Shown here piece by piece: positions 16,226 to 25,526 of a DNA stretch of 44,724 bases. The notes beneath the pieces were generated by a model. It searched no databases and was not told where the DNA came from. It worked only from the letters and a program-made list of their open reading frames with translations. The stretch is from Treponema sp. (GTDB taxonomy: Bacteria; Spirochaetota; Spirochaetia; Treponematales; Treponemataceae). The stretch's first letter is position 1. Each line of letters starts with the position of its first letter. The DNA lies in NCBI GenBank assembly GCA_016297805.1, contig JAEDFX010000008.1, positions 1 to 44,724 of the forward strand. The letters run 5' to 3'. The position numbers and the translations under genes are program-made.

Positions 16226-19200
16226 ATGAGACGTAAACTGATTGTCGCATTTTTTATATTGTTCTCTTTTATGTCTCTCTATGCACAGGATTCGGAGGAA
16301 CTTACAACTATTACCATTACCAATGCCCGACAAACTTCGTATAAAAAGGCTGAGGATACTGGAAATGATGTAATTGTTCTTGAAGGTTCTGTAGAACTTG
16401 ATGTTCAGAAAGGTTCTACCACATCTACTATTAAGGCAGATAAAATAACCTATGATCGTAAGACAGAAATGCTTTATGCAGAAGGAAATGTTGAAATAGA
16501 AACAAAAGGTTCTTCTTCTGGTGGCGAAAAAACGAAGGCTACATCATTATTGTTGAATTCATCCACATTGGAAGGTATTTTTGATGGTGGTAAAGTTGTA
16601 CAGACACAAACAGATGCCTTGAATCTGCCTTCTGGTTCCACATTAATTGTTTTTTCAGATTTGTTTGGAAAAGGTAGTGAAAATACAATTGCATTTAAAA
16701 ATTCCAGTCTTACTTTTTGTGATGAAGATGATCCTCACTGGCATATTGATGCAACCAGAACATGGCTTTTACCTGGCGGTGAATTTGCCTTTCTTAATGC
16801 GTTGCTTTATGTAGGTGTTGTTCCAGTTTTATATCTTCCAGCTTTTTATTATCCAAAAGATGAACTGGTGTTTAATCCTGTTTTTGGATATACAAAACGA
16901 GAAGGTTATTCTGTTCAGACTACAACTTATGTGTATGGCAGAAAGCCTTTGGATAATTCTTCTTCAAATTCTACAGCAACAGATACTGCAAGTGCTGCAA
17001 CTGATGCATTGAAAGGTTTGTATAATTTTATTAAACCTAACACTTTAAAAAAACAAAAATTGGAAGGTCTTGTGCTGCATAATCTTGATGAGGATTATAC
17101 AGGAGATACATCCCAGTATATAAAAGTCATGGCAGACTGGTATTCTAATCTGGGATATATGGTGGGAATAGATTCTAATTTTCAGCCCTCCAATCAGTAT
17201 ATTTCAAAAATTGCATTAGGATTAGATATTGGTATAAGTAATACTATCTTCAAGCAGGATTCAAATTATTATCCATTCTCGGAAAATGGAGTTACATATA
17301 AAGATGAATCTACATTTCTGGGAATAACTATGCCTTTCCGTTACAGCGGAAATTTTGAATTTGTATTAGCAAAACCTTTCAGAGTCAGTCTGTCTCTGCC
17401 AATTTATTCAGATCCATTTTATGCTTATGATTATAAAACCAACAGACGGGAAACTATGGACTGGATATCTTATCTGCTGGAAAATATAAATGTATCAGAT
17501 TCAAAAACAGAACCAACAATTACAGAAGTTTCTTCGTTTACATGGCAGTTGACAACATCAGCAAGTCCTAGAATTCCTGACTTGTTCAGACCTTATATAT
17601 CTTCTATGTCAATTTCAACAAATTCATCTGTAAATATATCTTCTATGTCTGCTGATGTAAAAGAAATGACATATAAAGGTGAGACAGATTTTGATCAGCA
17701 GTGGACAGAGTATACTCCATCAAGAAGATTTTATTATCCATCTCTTGTTACTCCAATCTCAAGCAATATCAGTTTAAGTGGAACTCTCTTTTCATGGCCA
17801 ATGGAGAGAAAAGTTTCTTCAAAGAAGAAAAATTATAATTATCCAATTACAATTACAAAGCCTGATGAATTAAAATCTGAAAGTCAGCTTAAAGAGGAAG
17901 CCGAAAAGGCTGCTGAAGAAGAACGTCAGAAAAAAATGAAGGAAGAGGGAATTAAAGAGGAAAAAAAGGAAGAAGAAAAAGAGCCTGAAGAAGAGCTTTT
18001 TGAATTTTCTCTTCCTGAGCTGACTTATTCTCCAGCTTCATCTGTAATTTCAGAGGGCTTAACATATAAACTGGGATATTCCGTAAATGCCAATATACTT
18101 ACTCAGATGGCTTATTCTTCTGCCAACCTTAAAAAATCAGAGGATTTTGACTGGGATAAAGTCCGTTCAACTATGTATACAGTAAAGGTTCCTGTTTCTT
18201 TAACCAGTACCTTGAATTATGGTGGAAACTTTCTCTCTGTAGTAAATGGAATTTCTTATTCTCCAGTATATCAGAAGCATCCTTATATTTCTGATGATGA
18301 AGAAATTGGATATACACCTTCTGCGGCTAATACTTTGATTTTGTCGGACTACAATGCAGAATCCAGAGATGTCTCAAACAATAATACAATTACAATCAAA
18401 CCATTTACATATCTTGATGTAATTGGAGATACCAGCATTTCATGGAATTCAAACATAAAAGTATACAGACGCAAATTTATTGGTGATATAGAAAATCCAG
18501 AATGGGACCATTTTTCTGTGGACTGGGATGATGATGATTGTATTACTGTTAATAATTTTACAGAAGTTTTAAGTGCAAAGGAATATAACAATAAATTCGG
18601 CCAGTCTATTACTTTTACAGAAGTTCTTCCACCTTTGTTAAAGCAATATACAGCAACTCTTAATCTTACATTCCCTTATGTAACAGCAACTCTTTCTTCT
18701 GGTATTCAAGAAAATGATACTTCAAAGGAGGTTACTGCACCTGAAGAAGAAGTAAAAGAATGGATTAAGAATCCACTTCAGCAGGGATTGAATATTACAA
18801 TTCCAATTCTGGATAAAAATTTAAGTATTACAGAATCCTATAATTATAATCTGGAAGATGAAGAACATGATAGCTTCAGACTTTCTTCTTCATGGAATGG
18901 TTTTTCACTTTCTTATGTAATGTCAAATACCTATGGTTATGATTTTGACAATGGCTGGAAAGTTCGGGATGAAAAAGAATTCCTGCCATATTCATTAACT
19001 TTTTCTTATGCAACTTCATCAAAAACCTTTTACAGATGGTTTAATAGAATTTCAATATCTCCGGGGCTTAATACAAGTATTGTTGCAGATTTAATTCGTC
19101 CAACAAACAGTTATTTTCTGTTTTCTCCATCAATAACATTTAAGCTTCATGAATTCTTGAACCTTACATTCTCTTCAACTTCAAGAAACTCTGTTTTATA

Positions 19201-19537
19201 CTGGTATTTTCATAATGAAGAAGATGATTTGTATAGCGATTGGGGTGGATTCCCTGGTAATATTCTTAAAGACTTGTTTGACTCATATCGTTTTGATAAT
19301 AAGTCAATGCGTGAAGGTTCCGGATTTAAACTTAAATCCTTGAATATGACACTTTCTCATGAACTGCATGACTGGAAGTTTAATATGACCCTTAAGATTG
19401 AACCTAGAATGATTATCGAAAATGGTAAAAAAATGTACGACTTCAATCCTTATATGACAATTGGAATTGTATGGAATCCAATGGAAAGTATGAAAACAAA
19501 CATCGTTGATGAATACGGTGCATGGAGACTGGAATAA
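16226..19537 (+). CDS. lptD: LptD/OstA-like outer-membrane protein
   Basis: An 1103-residue protein with a Sec signal peptide (first 20 residues, ending SLYAQ). An N-terminal OstA/LptA-like beta-jellyroll follows (about 45-190: VIVLEGSVELDV, DKITYDRKTEMLYAEGNVEI). The rest is a large beta-barrel region rich in alternating aromatic and polar strands and ending in LE. Family blocks are WHIDATRTWLLPGGEFAFLNALLYVGVVPVLYLPAFYYP. In diderms with LPS, LptD inserts it into the outer leaflet. Treponemes generally lack classical LPS, so the cargo here is unknown. A Lys/Glu-rich tract (about 550-591) looks like an inserted disordered loop. It is translationally linked to uvrA and, through TAATG, to phoH. 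Confidence 0.82.
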   Translation: MRRKLIVAFFILFSFMSLYAQDSEELTTITITNARQTSYKKAEDTGNDVIVLEGSVELDVQKGSTTSTIKADKITYDRKTEMLYAEGNVEIETKGSSSGGEKTKATSLLLNSSTLEGIFDGGKVVQTQTDALNLPSGSTLIVFSDLFGKGSENTIAFKNSSLTFCDEDDPHWHIDATRTWLLPGGEFAFLNALLYVGVVPVLYLPAFYYPKDELVFNPVFGYTKREGYSVQTTTYVYGRKPLDNSSSNSTATDTASAATDALKGLYNFIKPNTLKKQKLEGLVLHNLDEDYTGDTSQYIKVMADWYSNLGYMVGIDSNFQPSNQYISKIALGLDIGISNTIFKQDSNYYPFSENGVTYKDESTFLGITMPFRYSGNFEFVLAKPFRVSLSLPIYSDPFYAYDYKTNRRETMDWISYLLENINVSDSKTEPTITEVSSFTWQLTTSASPRIPDLFRPYISSMSISTNSSVNISSMSADVKEMTYKGETDFDQQWTEYTPSRRFYYPSLVTPISSNISLSGTLFSWPMERKVSSKKKNYNYPITITKPDELKSESQLKEEAEKAAEEERQKKMKEEGIKEEKKEEEKEPEEELFEFSLPELTYSPASSVISEGLTYKLGYSVNANILTQMAYSSANLKKSEDFDWDKVRSTMYTVKVPVSLTSTLNYGGNFLSVVNGISYSPVYQKHPYISDDEEIGYTPSAANTLILSDYNAESRDVSNNNTITIKPFTYLDVIGDTSISWNSNIKVYRRKFIGDIENPEWDHFSVDWDDDDCITVNNFTEVLSAKEYNNKFGQSITFTEVLPPLLKQYTATLNLTFPYVTATLSSGIQENDTSKEVTAPEEEVKEWIKNPLQQGLNITIPILDKNLSITESYNYNLEDEEHDSFRLSSSWNGFSLSYVMSNTYGYDFDNGWKVRDEKEFLPYSLTFSYATSSKTFYRWFNRISISPGLNTSIVADLIRPTNSYFLFSPSITFKLHEFLNLTFSSTSRNSVLYWYFHNEEDDLYSDWGGFPGNILKDLFDSYRFDNKSMREGSGFKLKSLNMTLSHELHDWKFNMTLKIEPRMIIENGKKMYDFNPYMTIGIVWNPMESMKTNIVDEYGAWRLE

Positions 19538-20478
19538 TGGCTGATTATACAATAGTAGTTCCTGATAATAATGTACTTTTTTGTCTTTGTGGAACCAATG
19601 ATAAGAATTTGAAGCTCATAGAAGAACATTTGGGAGTTCCTGTATTTACTAAAGGTAATGAAATATCCATTGATGATTCTAATCCTGAAATCTGTGAAAA
19701 ATTTCAGTTTATTATTGATCGTGTTGTAGACGAAGTTCAAACTGGCGAAAAAAATGCGGAAGATATAATTCTTACTGTTTTGAATACACAGAAAAAAGTA
19801 AGTGTTGATGAAATGGTTATTATGGTTCCTGGTGCTCTTAGAAAAGTTTATCCTAGAACTCAGGGACAAGCAGAATATGTAAATCTTTTACAGACTAAAG
19901 ATATGGTTTTCTGTACTGGTTCAGCTGGTAGTGGAAAAACATATCTTGCAGTGGCAGAAGCTCTTCGACTTTTGTTAAATCATAAAAAAAACAAATTGAT
20001 TATTACACGTCCGGTTGTTGAAGCAGGTGAAAGTCTTGGCTTTTTACCTGGAGCTTTGGAAGATAAAATCGCTCCTTATCTACGTCCTTTACGAGATGCA
20101 ATGGAAACGATTTTGCCAATGGAAACAATAAAAAGACTTTTTGAAGCAGGCGTAATAGAAGTGGCTCCTTTAGCGTATATGAGAGGACGTACATTAAATA
20201 ATGCCGTTGTTATTCTAGATGAAGCTCAGAATACAACTTGTGCACAAATGAAAATGTTTCTTACACGAATGGGTGAAAATTCTAAGGTTTTTGTAACCGG
20301 AGACCCTTCTCAGATAGATTTACCAAAGAAAAATACCTCTGGACTGATGCATTCTATGAAAATATTGTATAGAATAGAAGATATAGGTTTTATGGAACTT
20401 ACAGCAGATGATGTTGTAAGAAATCAATTAGTAAAGAAAATTGTAAAGGCATATGACAATGAAAAAGAACAGTACTAA
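19537..20478 (+). CDS. phoH: PhoH-like ATPase
   Basis: A cytoplasmic P-loop ATPase of the PhoH/PhoL group, widely found beside ybeY and tied to RNA metabolism. The start chosen (ATG in TAATG overlapping the lptD stop) has GGAG 9 nt upstream. An in-frame ATG 15 nt earlier has a poorer site. The product is 313 residues with an N-terminal KH-like region (about 1-90), Walker A GSAGSGKT at about 128-135, the conserved RPVVEAGESLGFLPG motif near 168, the YMRGRTLNNA block, and Walker B VVILDEAQNTT near 226. A GDPSQIDLP motif follows. Its 3' end overlaps the next gene by 20 nt. Confidence 0.9.
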   Translation: MADYTIVVPDNNVLFCLCGTNDKNLKLIEEHLGVPVFTKGNEISIDDSNPEICEKFQFIIDRVVDEVQTGEKNAEDIILTVLNTQKKVSVDEMVIMVPGALRKVYPRTQGQAEYVNLLQTKDMVFCTGSAGSGKTYLAVAEALRLLLNHKKNKLIITRPVVEAGESLGFLPGALEDKIAPYLRPLRDAMETILPMETIKRLFEAGVIEVAPLAYMRGRTLNNAVVILDEAQNTTCAQMKMFLTRMGENSKVFVTGDPSQIDLPKKNTSGLMHSMKILYRIEDIGFMELTADDVVRNQLVKKIVKAYDNEKEQY

Positions 20479-22183
20479 AAAAGACAATAAAAATGTATTT
20501 CAGCAGTACTTTGAAACTATTGGAAATTATATCAAGAAAAATTATAGTTTTTTAATTCTATTTATTCTTGGCTTGATTGTTGTTTCTGTATTGAATTTTA
20601 CTAAAATCAGTACAGTTCAGACAGTGGCAAATTTCTCTATTTCTGATTTTGAAATTGGTCAGATTTCTGACAGAACTATCATTGCAGACAGATCAATTTC
20701 TGCAGATAATCTGGATCCCGTTTCAATTGAAAAGGGTGAAAAGATTATAAAAAAGGGATTCCCAATTACAGAGGAAGGTTATGCAAAATTAAAGAAAATG
20801 GCTGCTTCACCTTTGTATATTGATTATAGAGCCTTTGCCAATAATGAACTTTATATAGTTCTACTTGCCATTATGTGGTTCCTCCTTTTTACTTTCATTC
20901 CTTTTGGTCGTAAGATTCCATTTAAGGAGCCACTGATTCATGTAATATTCTTTATAATTGTTTATGCTGTAGCTGCGTTTTGTGGAAAGTTCACGTTCTT
21001 TTCATCACCATATTCAATTTGTATTGTAATTCCTACTTCTTTATGTATTATGCTTGTTACTATTTTGTACGGTAATACATCAGCTGTTATGCTTTCTGTT
21101 GTTCTTTCTCTGGGTGTTCTAAACGCTGCAAACTGGGAAATTGCTCCTTTTATTTTTACACTTGCATCAGCACTTACATCTACAGCTATTGTACGAAAAA
21201 TTGAACGTCGTCTCCAGCTTGTTGTAGCCGGCATTATGCTTGCTATCTTTGAAATAGTTTACATAATTTTCCTTCAGGTAATATTTAATGAAACCTTTGA
21301 TTCTCTTGCTAAATTGATTGTAGGAATGGTAATTAACGGATTCCTTAGCGGTATACTTACATTAGGCTTCCTGACCCCTCTTGAAATAATGCTGAATACA
21401 GCTTCTATTTTCCGATTGATGGATCTAAGCGATAATAATACACCAATCTTTAATCAGATGCAGATTCAGGCCAGTGGAACTTACAACCATTCTATGATGG
21501 TTGCCCGACTTGCAGAAAGTGCCTGCCGTGAAATCGGTGCAGATGCAGTTCTGGCCAGAGTAGGCGGATACTACCACGATATTGGAAAAATTGATCAGAG
21601 TGAATATTTTGTTGAAAATCAGATTGATATGGAAAATAAACATAACGATTTGAACCCAACACTTTCTGCCTCTGTAATTAAAAGTCATGTTCGTAAAGGT
21701 GTAGAAAAAGGACATCAGCTCCACCTTCCTCAGGCTGTAATCGACATAATTGCAGAACATCATGGAAACAGTGTAATTGCTTATTTCTATAATGAAGCTG
21801 TAAAAAAAGATCCAAGTCTTTCTCCGGAAGATTTTTCTTATCCTGGAGTTCCTCCTACAACAAGGGAATCTGGTGTTGTAATGCTGGCCGATACAATCGA
21901 GGCTGCCTGTCACACATTGGAAAATCCAACTCCTCAGCGTCTTGAAAAATTTATTGCTATGCTTACCAGTAAAAAAGTTGAAGAGGGTATGCTGAACAAT
22001 TGTAATCTTACTTTCAGAGATCTTTCTATAATTCAGGAAGCTTTTGTAACATTGCTTTCCGGATATTATCATAATAGAATTAAGTATCAGAATCAGCAGG
22101 ATCCTGATGATAAACCTAAAGAAGAAGCTAAAGATGCTGAAAAAGCAAAAGAAGCTGATAAAACTAAAGAAGATAAAGAGTAA
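20459..22183 (+). CDS. 7TM-HD family phosphodiesterase (PgpH/YqfF-like)
   Basis: A membrane protein with a cytoplasmic HD hydrolase domain; characterised relatives (Listeria PgpH) degrade cyclic di-AMP. The start at 20459 has AAAGG 9 nt upstream; the ATG 6 nt earlier is too close to it. Layout of the 574 residues: TM1 at about 29-47, a short extracytoplasmic part (about 55-130), several TM segments at about 135-310, then the HD domain with GTYNHSMMVARLAE near 340 and YYHDIGKI near 373. The motif HHGNSVI near 430 and ADTIEAA near 480 complete the metal site. The extracytoplasmic region is much shorter than in Firmicute PgpH. The tail is Lys/Glu-rich and disordered. Confidence 0.85.
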   Translation: MKKNSTKKDNKNVFQQYFETIGNYIKKNYSFLILFILGLIVVSVLNFTKISTVQTVANFSISDFEIGQISDRTIIADRSISADNLDPVSIEKGEKIIKKGFPITEEGYAKLKKMAASPLYIDYRAFANNELYIVLLAIMWFLLFTFIPFGRKIPFKEPLIHVIFFIIVYAVAAFCGKFTFFSSPYSICIVIPTSLCIMLVTILYGNTSAVMLSVVLSLGVLNAANWEIAPFIFTLASALTSTAIVRKIERRLQLVVAGIMLAIFEIVYIIFLQVIFNETFDSLAKLIVGMVINGFLSGILTLGFLTPLEIMLNTASIFRLMDLSDNNTPIFNQMQIQASGTYNHSMMVARLAESACREIGADAVLARVGGYYHDIGKIDQSEYFVENQIDMENKHNDLNPTLSASVIKSHVRKGVEKGHQLHLPQAVIDIIAEHHGNSVIAYFYNEAVKKDPSLSPEDFSYPGVPPTTRESGVVMLADTIEAACHTLENPTPQRLEKFIAMLTSKKVEEGMLNNCNLTFRDLSIIQEAFVTLLSGYYHNRIKYQNQQDPDDKPKEEAKDAEKAKEADKTKEDKE

Positions 22184-22192
22184 ATCAGTATT

Positions 22193-22669
22193 ATGAATAG
22201 AATTTTTATTTCAGTGCAGGATGATGTTGCAGAACCACAATGGCTCAATAATGTGGAACCTTTTGTTCTAAAGGCTATGGAAGCTTTGAAATTTGATGAA
22301 GAAGAGGTTTCTATTCTTTTCTGTAATGATACATATATGCAGGAATTGAACAAGAATTATCGTGGTATAGACAGTACAACTGATGTTCTTTCTTTTGAAA
22401 ATGATGAGGAATATAAAGATGAAGAGGGAATCTGGAAGTGTGTTGGAGATATTGCCATAAGTCTTGATACATTACCAGTTAACTCAGAATATTTTGAAGT
22501 CGATAATAATACAGAATTAAAAAGACTCCTTGTACATGGCCTTTTACATTTAAACGGAATGGATCATGGTGAAGAGCATATAGAAAAGGGCGTTGCTCCT
22601 GTATGCGAAATGCTTGCTCTTCAGGAAAAACTTCTGGAGTCATTGAAGGATGAGAAAATAATATTATGA
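22193..22669 (+). CDS. ybeY: Endoribonuclease YbeY (rRNA maturation factor)
   Basis: A 158-residue metal-dependent RNase involved in 16S rRNA 3' maturation and ribosome quality control. The zinc motif HGLLHLNGMDH has its histidines at about 115, 119 and 125. The STTDVLSFE block near 60-68 is also diagnostic. It lies 9 nt after the HD gene, and its stop overlaps the next gene by 4 nt. The phoH-HD-ybeY-corC order is common across bacteria. Confidence 0.95.
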   Translation: MNRIFISVQDDVAEPQWLNNVEPFVLKAMEALKFDEEEVSILFCNDTYMQELNKNYRGIDSTTDVLSFENDEEYKDEEGIWKCVGDIAISLDTLPVNSEYFEVDNNTELKRLLVHGLLHLNGMDHGEEHIEKGVAPVCEMLALQEKLLESLKDEKIIL

Positions 22670-23454
22670 GTTTATTCAAACATAAAAAAAAGAATAACAC
22701 AGAAAGTAAGGCTGAAAGTATCCAGCAGGAAATTTTAAACGAAGAAAAGCAGGATATGATTCAGGGTGTAGAAGGACTTTCTAAAACTGCAGTAAAGGAA
22801 GTTATGATTCCACGAATTGACGTAGATTTTATTTCTTCTGACACACCACAAAATGAACTTTTCGAAAAAATTGTATCCAGCGGACATTCCCGTTTTCCAC
22901 TTTACACAGATTCAATTGATAATGTTGTAGGTGTTTTGTATGTAAAAGACCTGATAAAATGTCTTGCAGAAAAGAAAGAAATCAATCTTTTGCAGCTTGC
23001 CCGTAAACCATATTTCGTACCAGAAAGTAAACGAATTGACTCACTTCTTAGAGAGTTTAAACGACATCATCTTCATATTGCTATTGCAATTGATGAATAT
23101 GGCGGAATGTCTGGTATTATCTGTATGGAAGACATTATTGAAGAAATCGTTGGTGATATTCGGGATGAATTTGATAATGAACAGGAAGATATTCTTACTG
23201 TAAGTGATAATATCTGGCTTTGTGATGCTCGTGTAGACTTGGATGATTTGAATGAGGCTCTGGAAGCAAAATTTCCTAATGAGGATTTTGACAGTCTTGG
23301 TGGATTTGTATTTGATTTGTTTGGAAAGGTACCTGTTAAATATGAAAAGGCCAGCTGGAATGAATATGATTTTATAGTTCAGGATATGGAAGGCCATAGA
23401 ATTAACATTGTAAAAGTCATAAAAAACGTAGATAATGGAAAGGGTGATGAATAA
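22666..23454 (+). CDS. CBS-domain protein of the CorC/TlyC type
   Basis: A 262-residue cytoplasmic protein. A pair of CBS domains spans about 40-170 (VMIPRIDVDFISSD, GHSRFPLYTDSIDNVVGVLYVKDLI, IAIDEYGGMSGIICMEDIIEEIVGDI). A CorC_HlyC transporter-associated domain follows (about 180-258, with DARVDLDDLNEAL and SLGGFVFDLFGKVP). The membrane DUF21 domain of longer relatives is absent. Relatives are linked to Mg/Co homeostasis or were named hemolysins; the role here is unproven. It overlaps ybeY by 4 nt and the TPR gene by 8 nt. Confidence 0.88.
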   Translation: MSLFKHKKKNNTESKAESIQQEILNEEKQDMIQGVEGLSKTAVKEVMIPRIDVDFISSDTPQNELFEKIVSSGHSRFPLYTDSIDNVVGVLYVKDLIKCLAEKKEINLLQLARKPYFVPESKRIDSLLREFKRHHLHIAIAIDEYGGMSGIICMEDIIEEIVGDIRDEFDNEQEDILTVSDNIWLCDARVDLDDLNEALEAKFPNEDFDSLGGFVFDLFGKVPVKYEKASWNEYDFIVQDMEGHRINIVKVIKNVDNGKGDE

Positions 23455-25519
23455 AAAAATCCTTCAGATTGTAATGCTGTTTGTAATTACATCAACAGCA
23501 AAAATCTGTGCCGTAGAAGCTAAAAATCCTCTTAAAATTTATAATCAGGCGGTTGAACTGCAGAATGATGAAAACTGGTACACCGCCGCACAGTACTACA
23601 TAGAGGTTGTAAATCTTAATCCAGCGTTCAGTGATGCCTGGTTCCGTCTGGCTCAATGTTCTTATCAGCTGGGAGAATTTGATCTGGCATTCCAATATCT
23701 GGAAAGTGCTGAAAAATACGAAAAAAATAACACAAATATTCAGAATCTTAAAGGAATGATTTTGCTGGCTTTAGGAAGAACCGAAGAAGCAAAATCTCTG
23801 TTTAATGAAATATTAAAAATTTCACCAAATGATATTGATGCTCATTTTGGATTAGCTGAAATTGAACTTTACGACGGTAAATTTTCTGGAGCAGAAAATC
23901 AGTATGTGGAGGCTCTGAAACGTCAGAATACTAACCGTAAGGCTCTTCTTTCTCTTGCTCTGGTATGTGCAGAAACAAAACGCTACGCTCAGGCAGAAAA
24001 ATATCTTCGTCAGGCAATGCAGTTTTATTCTGGTGAACCAGAAGTTCATTATCTCGCCGCTATTATTTATATGATGCAGGGTGAATATGTTGCTGCAGAA
24101 AAACATGTTCGTATTGCGGTTGAAATAAAAGGTGATTATGAAAAAGCTTACGAACTGTTGTCTTCAATTTTGTACGCACAGGGACGGTATAACGAAGTAA
24201 TAGATTTGTGTGATTACCTGATTGGGAAAAACCGACGCAATTCTTCAGCCTGGTATTTAAAAGGCGTGGCTCTTGAAAAACTTGGCCAGAGAGAAGAAGC
24301 AATTGATGTATGGTCAACAGGTTTGAACATTCAGCCTCAGGACGAAATAATGCGTATGATGCTGGAGCTTACCGTAAAAGATGAACTTGATTTGACCGAT
24401 TCACGACGTAAAGATTGGGCACAATACCATGTGAATAGTGCAAAACAGTACGACAGCCGTTATGATAAAGCTGGTAGCACTTATGAGTATCAGAGAGCAT
24501 TAATGATTGATCCTTCAAACATGGCTGCACGACTTGCTTATGCAGATATACTTGAAATGAACGGAATGCATGAGTTGTATCTTACTCAGTTGAACTTTGT
24601 GAAGCAGAATGAAGATAATGAACTCCCAACTTCCTTAAAAGATACAATCGAAGCATATGATTCTTTGCTTCAGGATACTCTCGCAAAAAAATGGAAGGTA
24701 GATCCATTTTATCTTGATAAAATCCGCTGGAATATTGCTGTTTTCTATACAGAAAATACTTCAACTTTTAATCATGCTGATTCGGACAGGCTTACAGCAC
24801 TTGCCTGTGCAGATGTTTTTTCTGGAGTTGCAATAACTTCTGTAAAAACTCAGGTTACTCCTGTATCTGGCTACGGCGAGGCTTTTAAAAATGCCCGTGC
24901 CAATAATTTTGATTATTTTATAATTGTTTCGCTTAGTGAAGGTGAAGAGGATATGACTCTCACTTCAACAATGTACTCTGGACGTACAGGAACCGAAACT
25001 TGCTCTGAACGTTTTTATGCAACTGGAAATAACAGATTTTCTACAGTATTACGACGTTTTAGAAATTCTGTATTGGAAAAACTTACTGTCCGTGGAAAAA
25101 TTCTGAACCGCAATGGAAAAACTGTTTTAATAGATTTAGGCCGTTCAGAAAATATTGTAAAAGATGCAGAATTTAAAATCGTAAAAAAAGGTTGTGTTAA
25201 AACTGCAGATTCAGGTAGTGGCCTTTTCTATAAAGATGATGATGTAGTTGGTGTTTTAACTGTTACCAATGCAGGCGAAGAAGTTTCTGAAGCAAATATC
25301 ATTTACCACGGTTTTTATGATAGAATTAACGTAGATGATGAAATTGTTCTTGTAAGAATGCCAGAAAAATCTGAAACAGGAATGGATACTGTTCCAAATG
25401 CTGACGAAGCTGGTAATGCAGTAGTTGAGAATCCTGTGAAAGGTGATCAGCTGGTTGCAGAAATTAAAAAGGCTGTTGAACGACCAGCAATTCTTGAATT
25501 GTTAAGAAATATTCATTAA
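23447..25519 (+). CDS. Exported TPR-repeat protein
   Basis: Start chosen at the second in-frame ATG (23447): it gives a clean signal peptide (MNKKILQIVMLFVITSTAKICA) and has GGAA/AGGG just upstream. The ATG 12 nt earlier lies before that site. The 690-residue product has about eight tetratricopeptide units over residues 28-290 (NWYTAAQYYIEVVNLNPAFSDAW, then EYVAAEKHVRIAVEIKGDYEKAYELL) and another near 345. The C-terminal 280 residues form a different domain with beta-rich segments (ILNRNGKTVLIDLGRSENI) of unknown fold. It probably acts in the periplasm as an assembly scaffold. It is the last gene of the uvrA string and converges with the next gene at a 7-nt gap. Confidence 0.85.
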   Translation: MNKKILQIVMLFVITSTAKICAVEAKNPLKIYNQAVELQNDENWYTAAQYYIEVVNLNPAFSDAWFRLAQCSYQLGEFDLAFQYLESAEKYEKNNTNIQNLKGMILLALGRTEEAKSLFNEILKISPNDIDAHFGLAEIELYDGKFSGAENQYVEALKRQNTNRKALLSLALVCAETKRYAQAEKYLRQAMQFYSGEPEVHYLAAIIYMMQGEYVAAEKHVRIAVEIKGDYEKAYELLSSILYAQGRYNEVIDLCDYLIGKNRRNSSAWYLKGVALEKLGQREEAIDVWSTGLNIQPQDEIMRMMLELTVKDELDLTDSRRKDWAQYHVNSAKQYDSRYDKAGSTYEYQRALMIDPSNMAARLAYADILEMNGMHELYLTQLNFVKQNEDNELPTSLKDTIEAYDSLLQDTLAKKWKVDPFYLDKIRWNIAVFYTENTSTFNHADSDRLTALACADVFSGVAITSVKTQVTPVSGYGEAFKNARANNFDYFIIVSLSEGEEDMTLTSTMYSGRTGTETCSERFYATGNNRFSTVLRRFRNSVLEKLTVRGKILNRNGKTVLIDLGRSENIVKDAEFKIVKKGCVKTADSGSGLFYKDDDVVGVLTVTNAGEEVSEANIIYHGFYDRINVDDEIVLVRMPEKSETGMDTVPNADEAGNAVVENPVKGDQLVAEIKKAVERPAILELLRNIH

Positions 25520-25526
25520 GTCTGAT

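Noticed and set aside
21425..22072. 215-residue reading frame antisense to the HD domain gene
   Set aside because: It mirrors the codon pattern of the real gene, lacks a ribosome site and shows no recognisable family.
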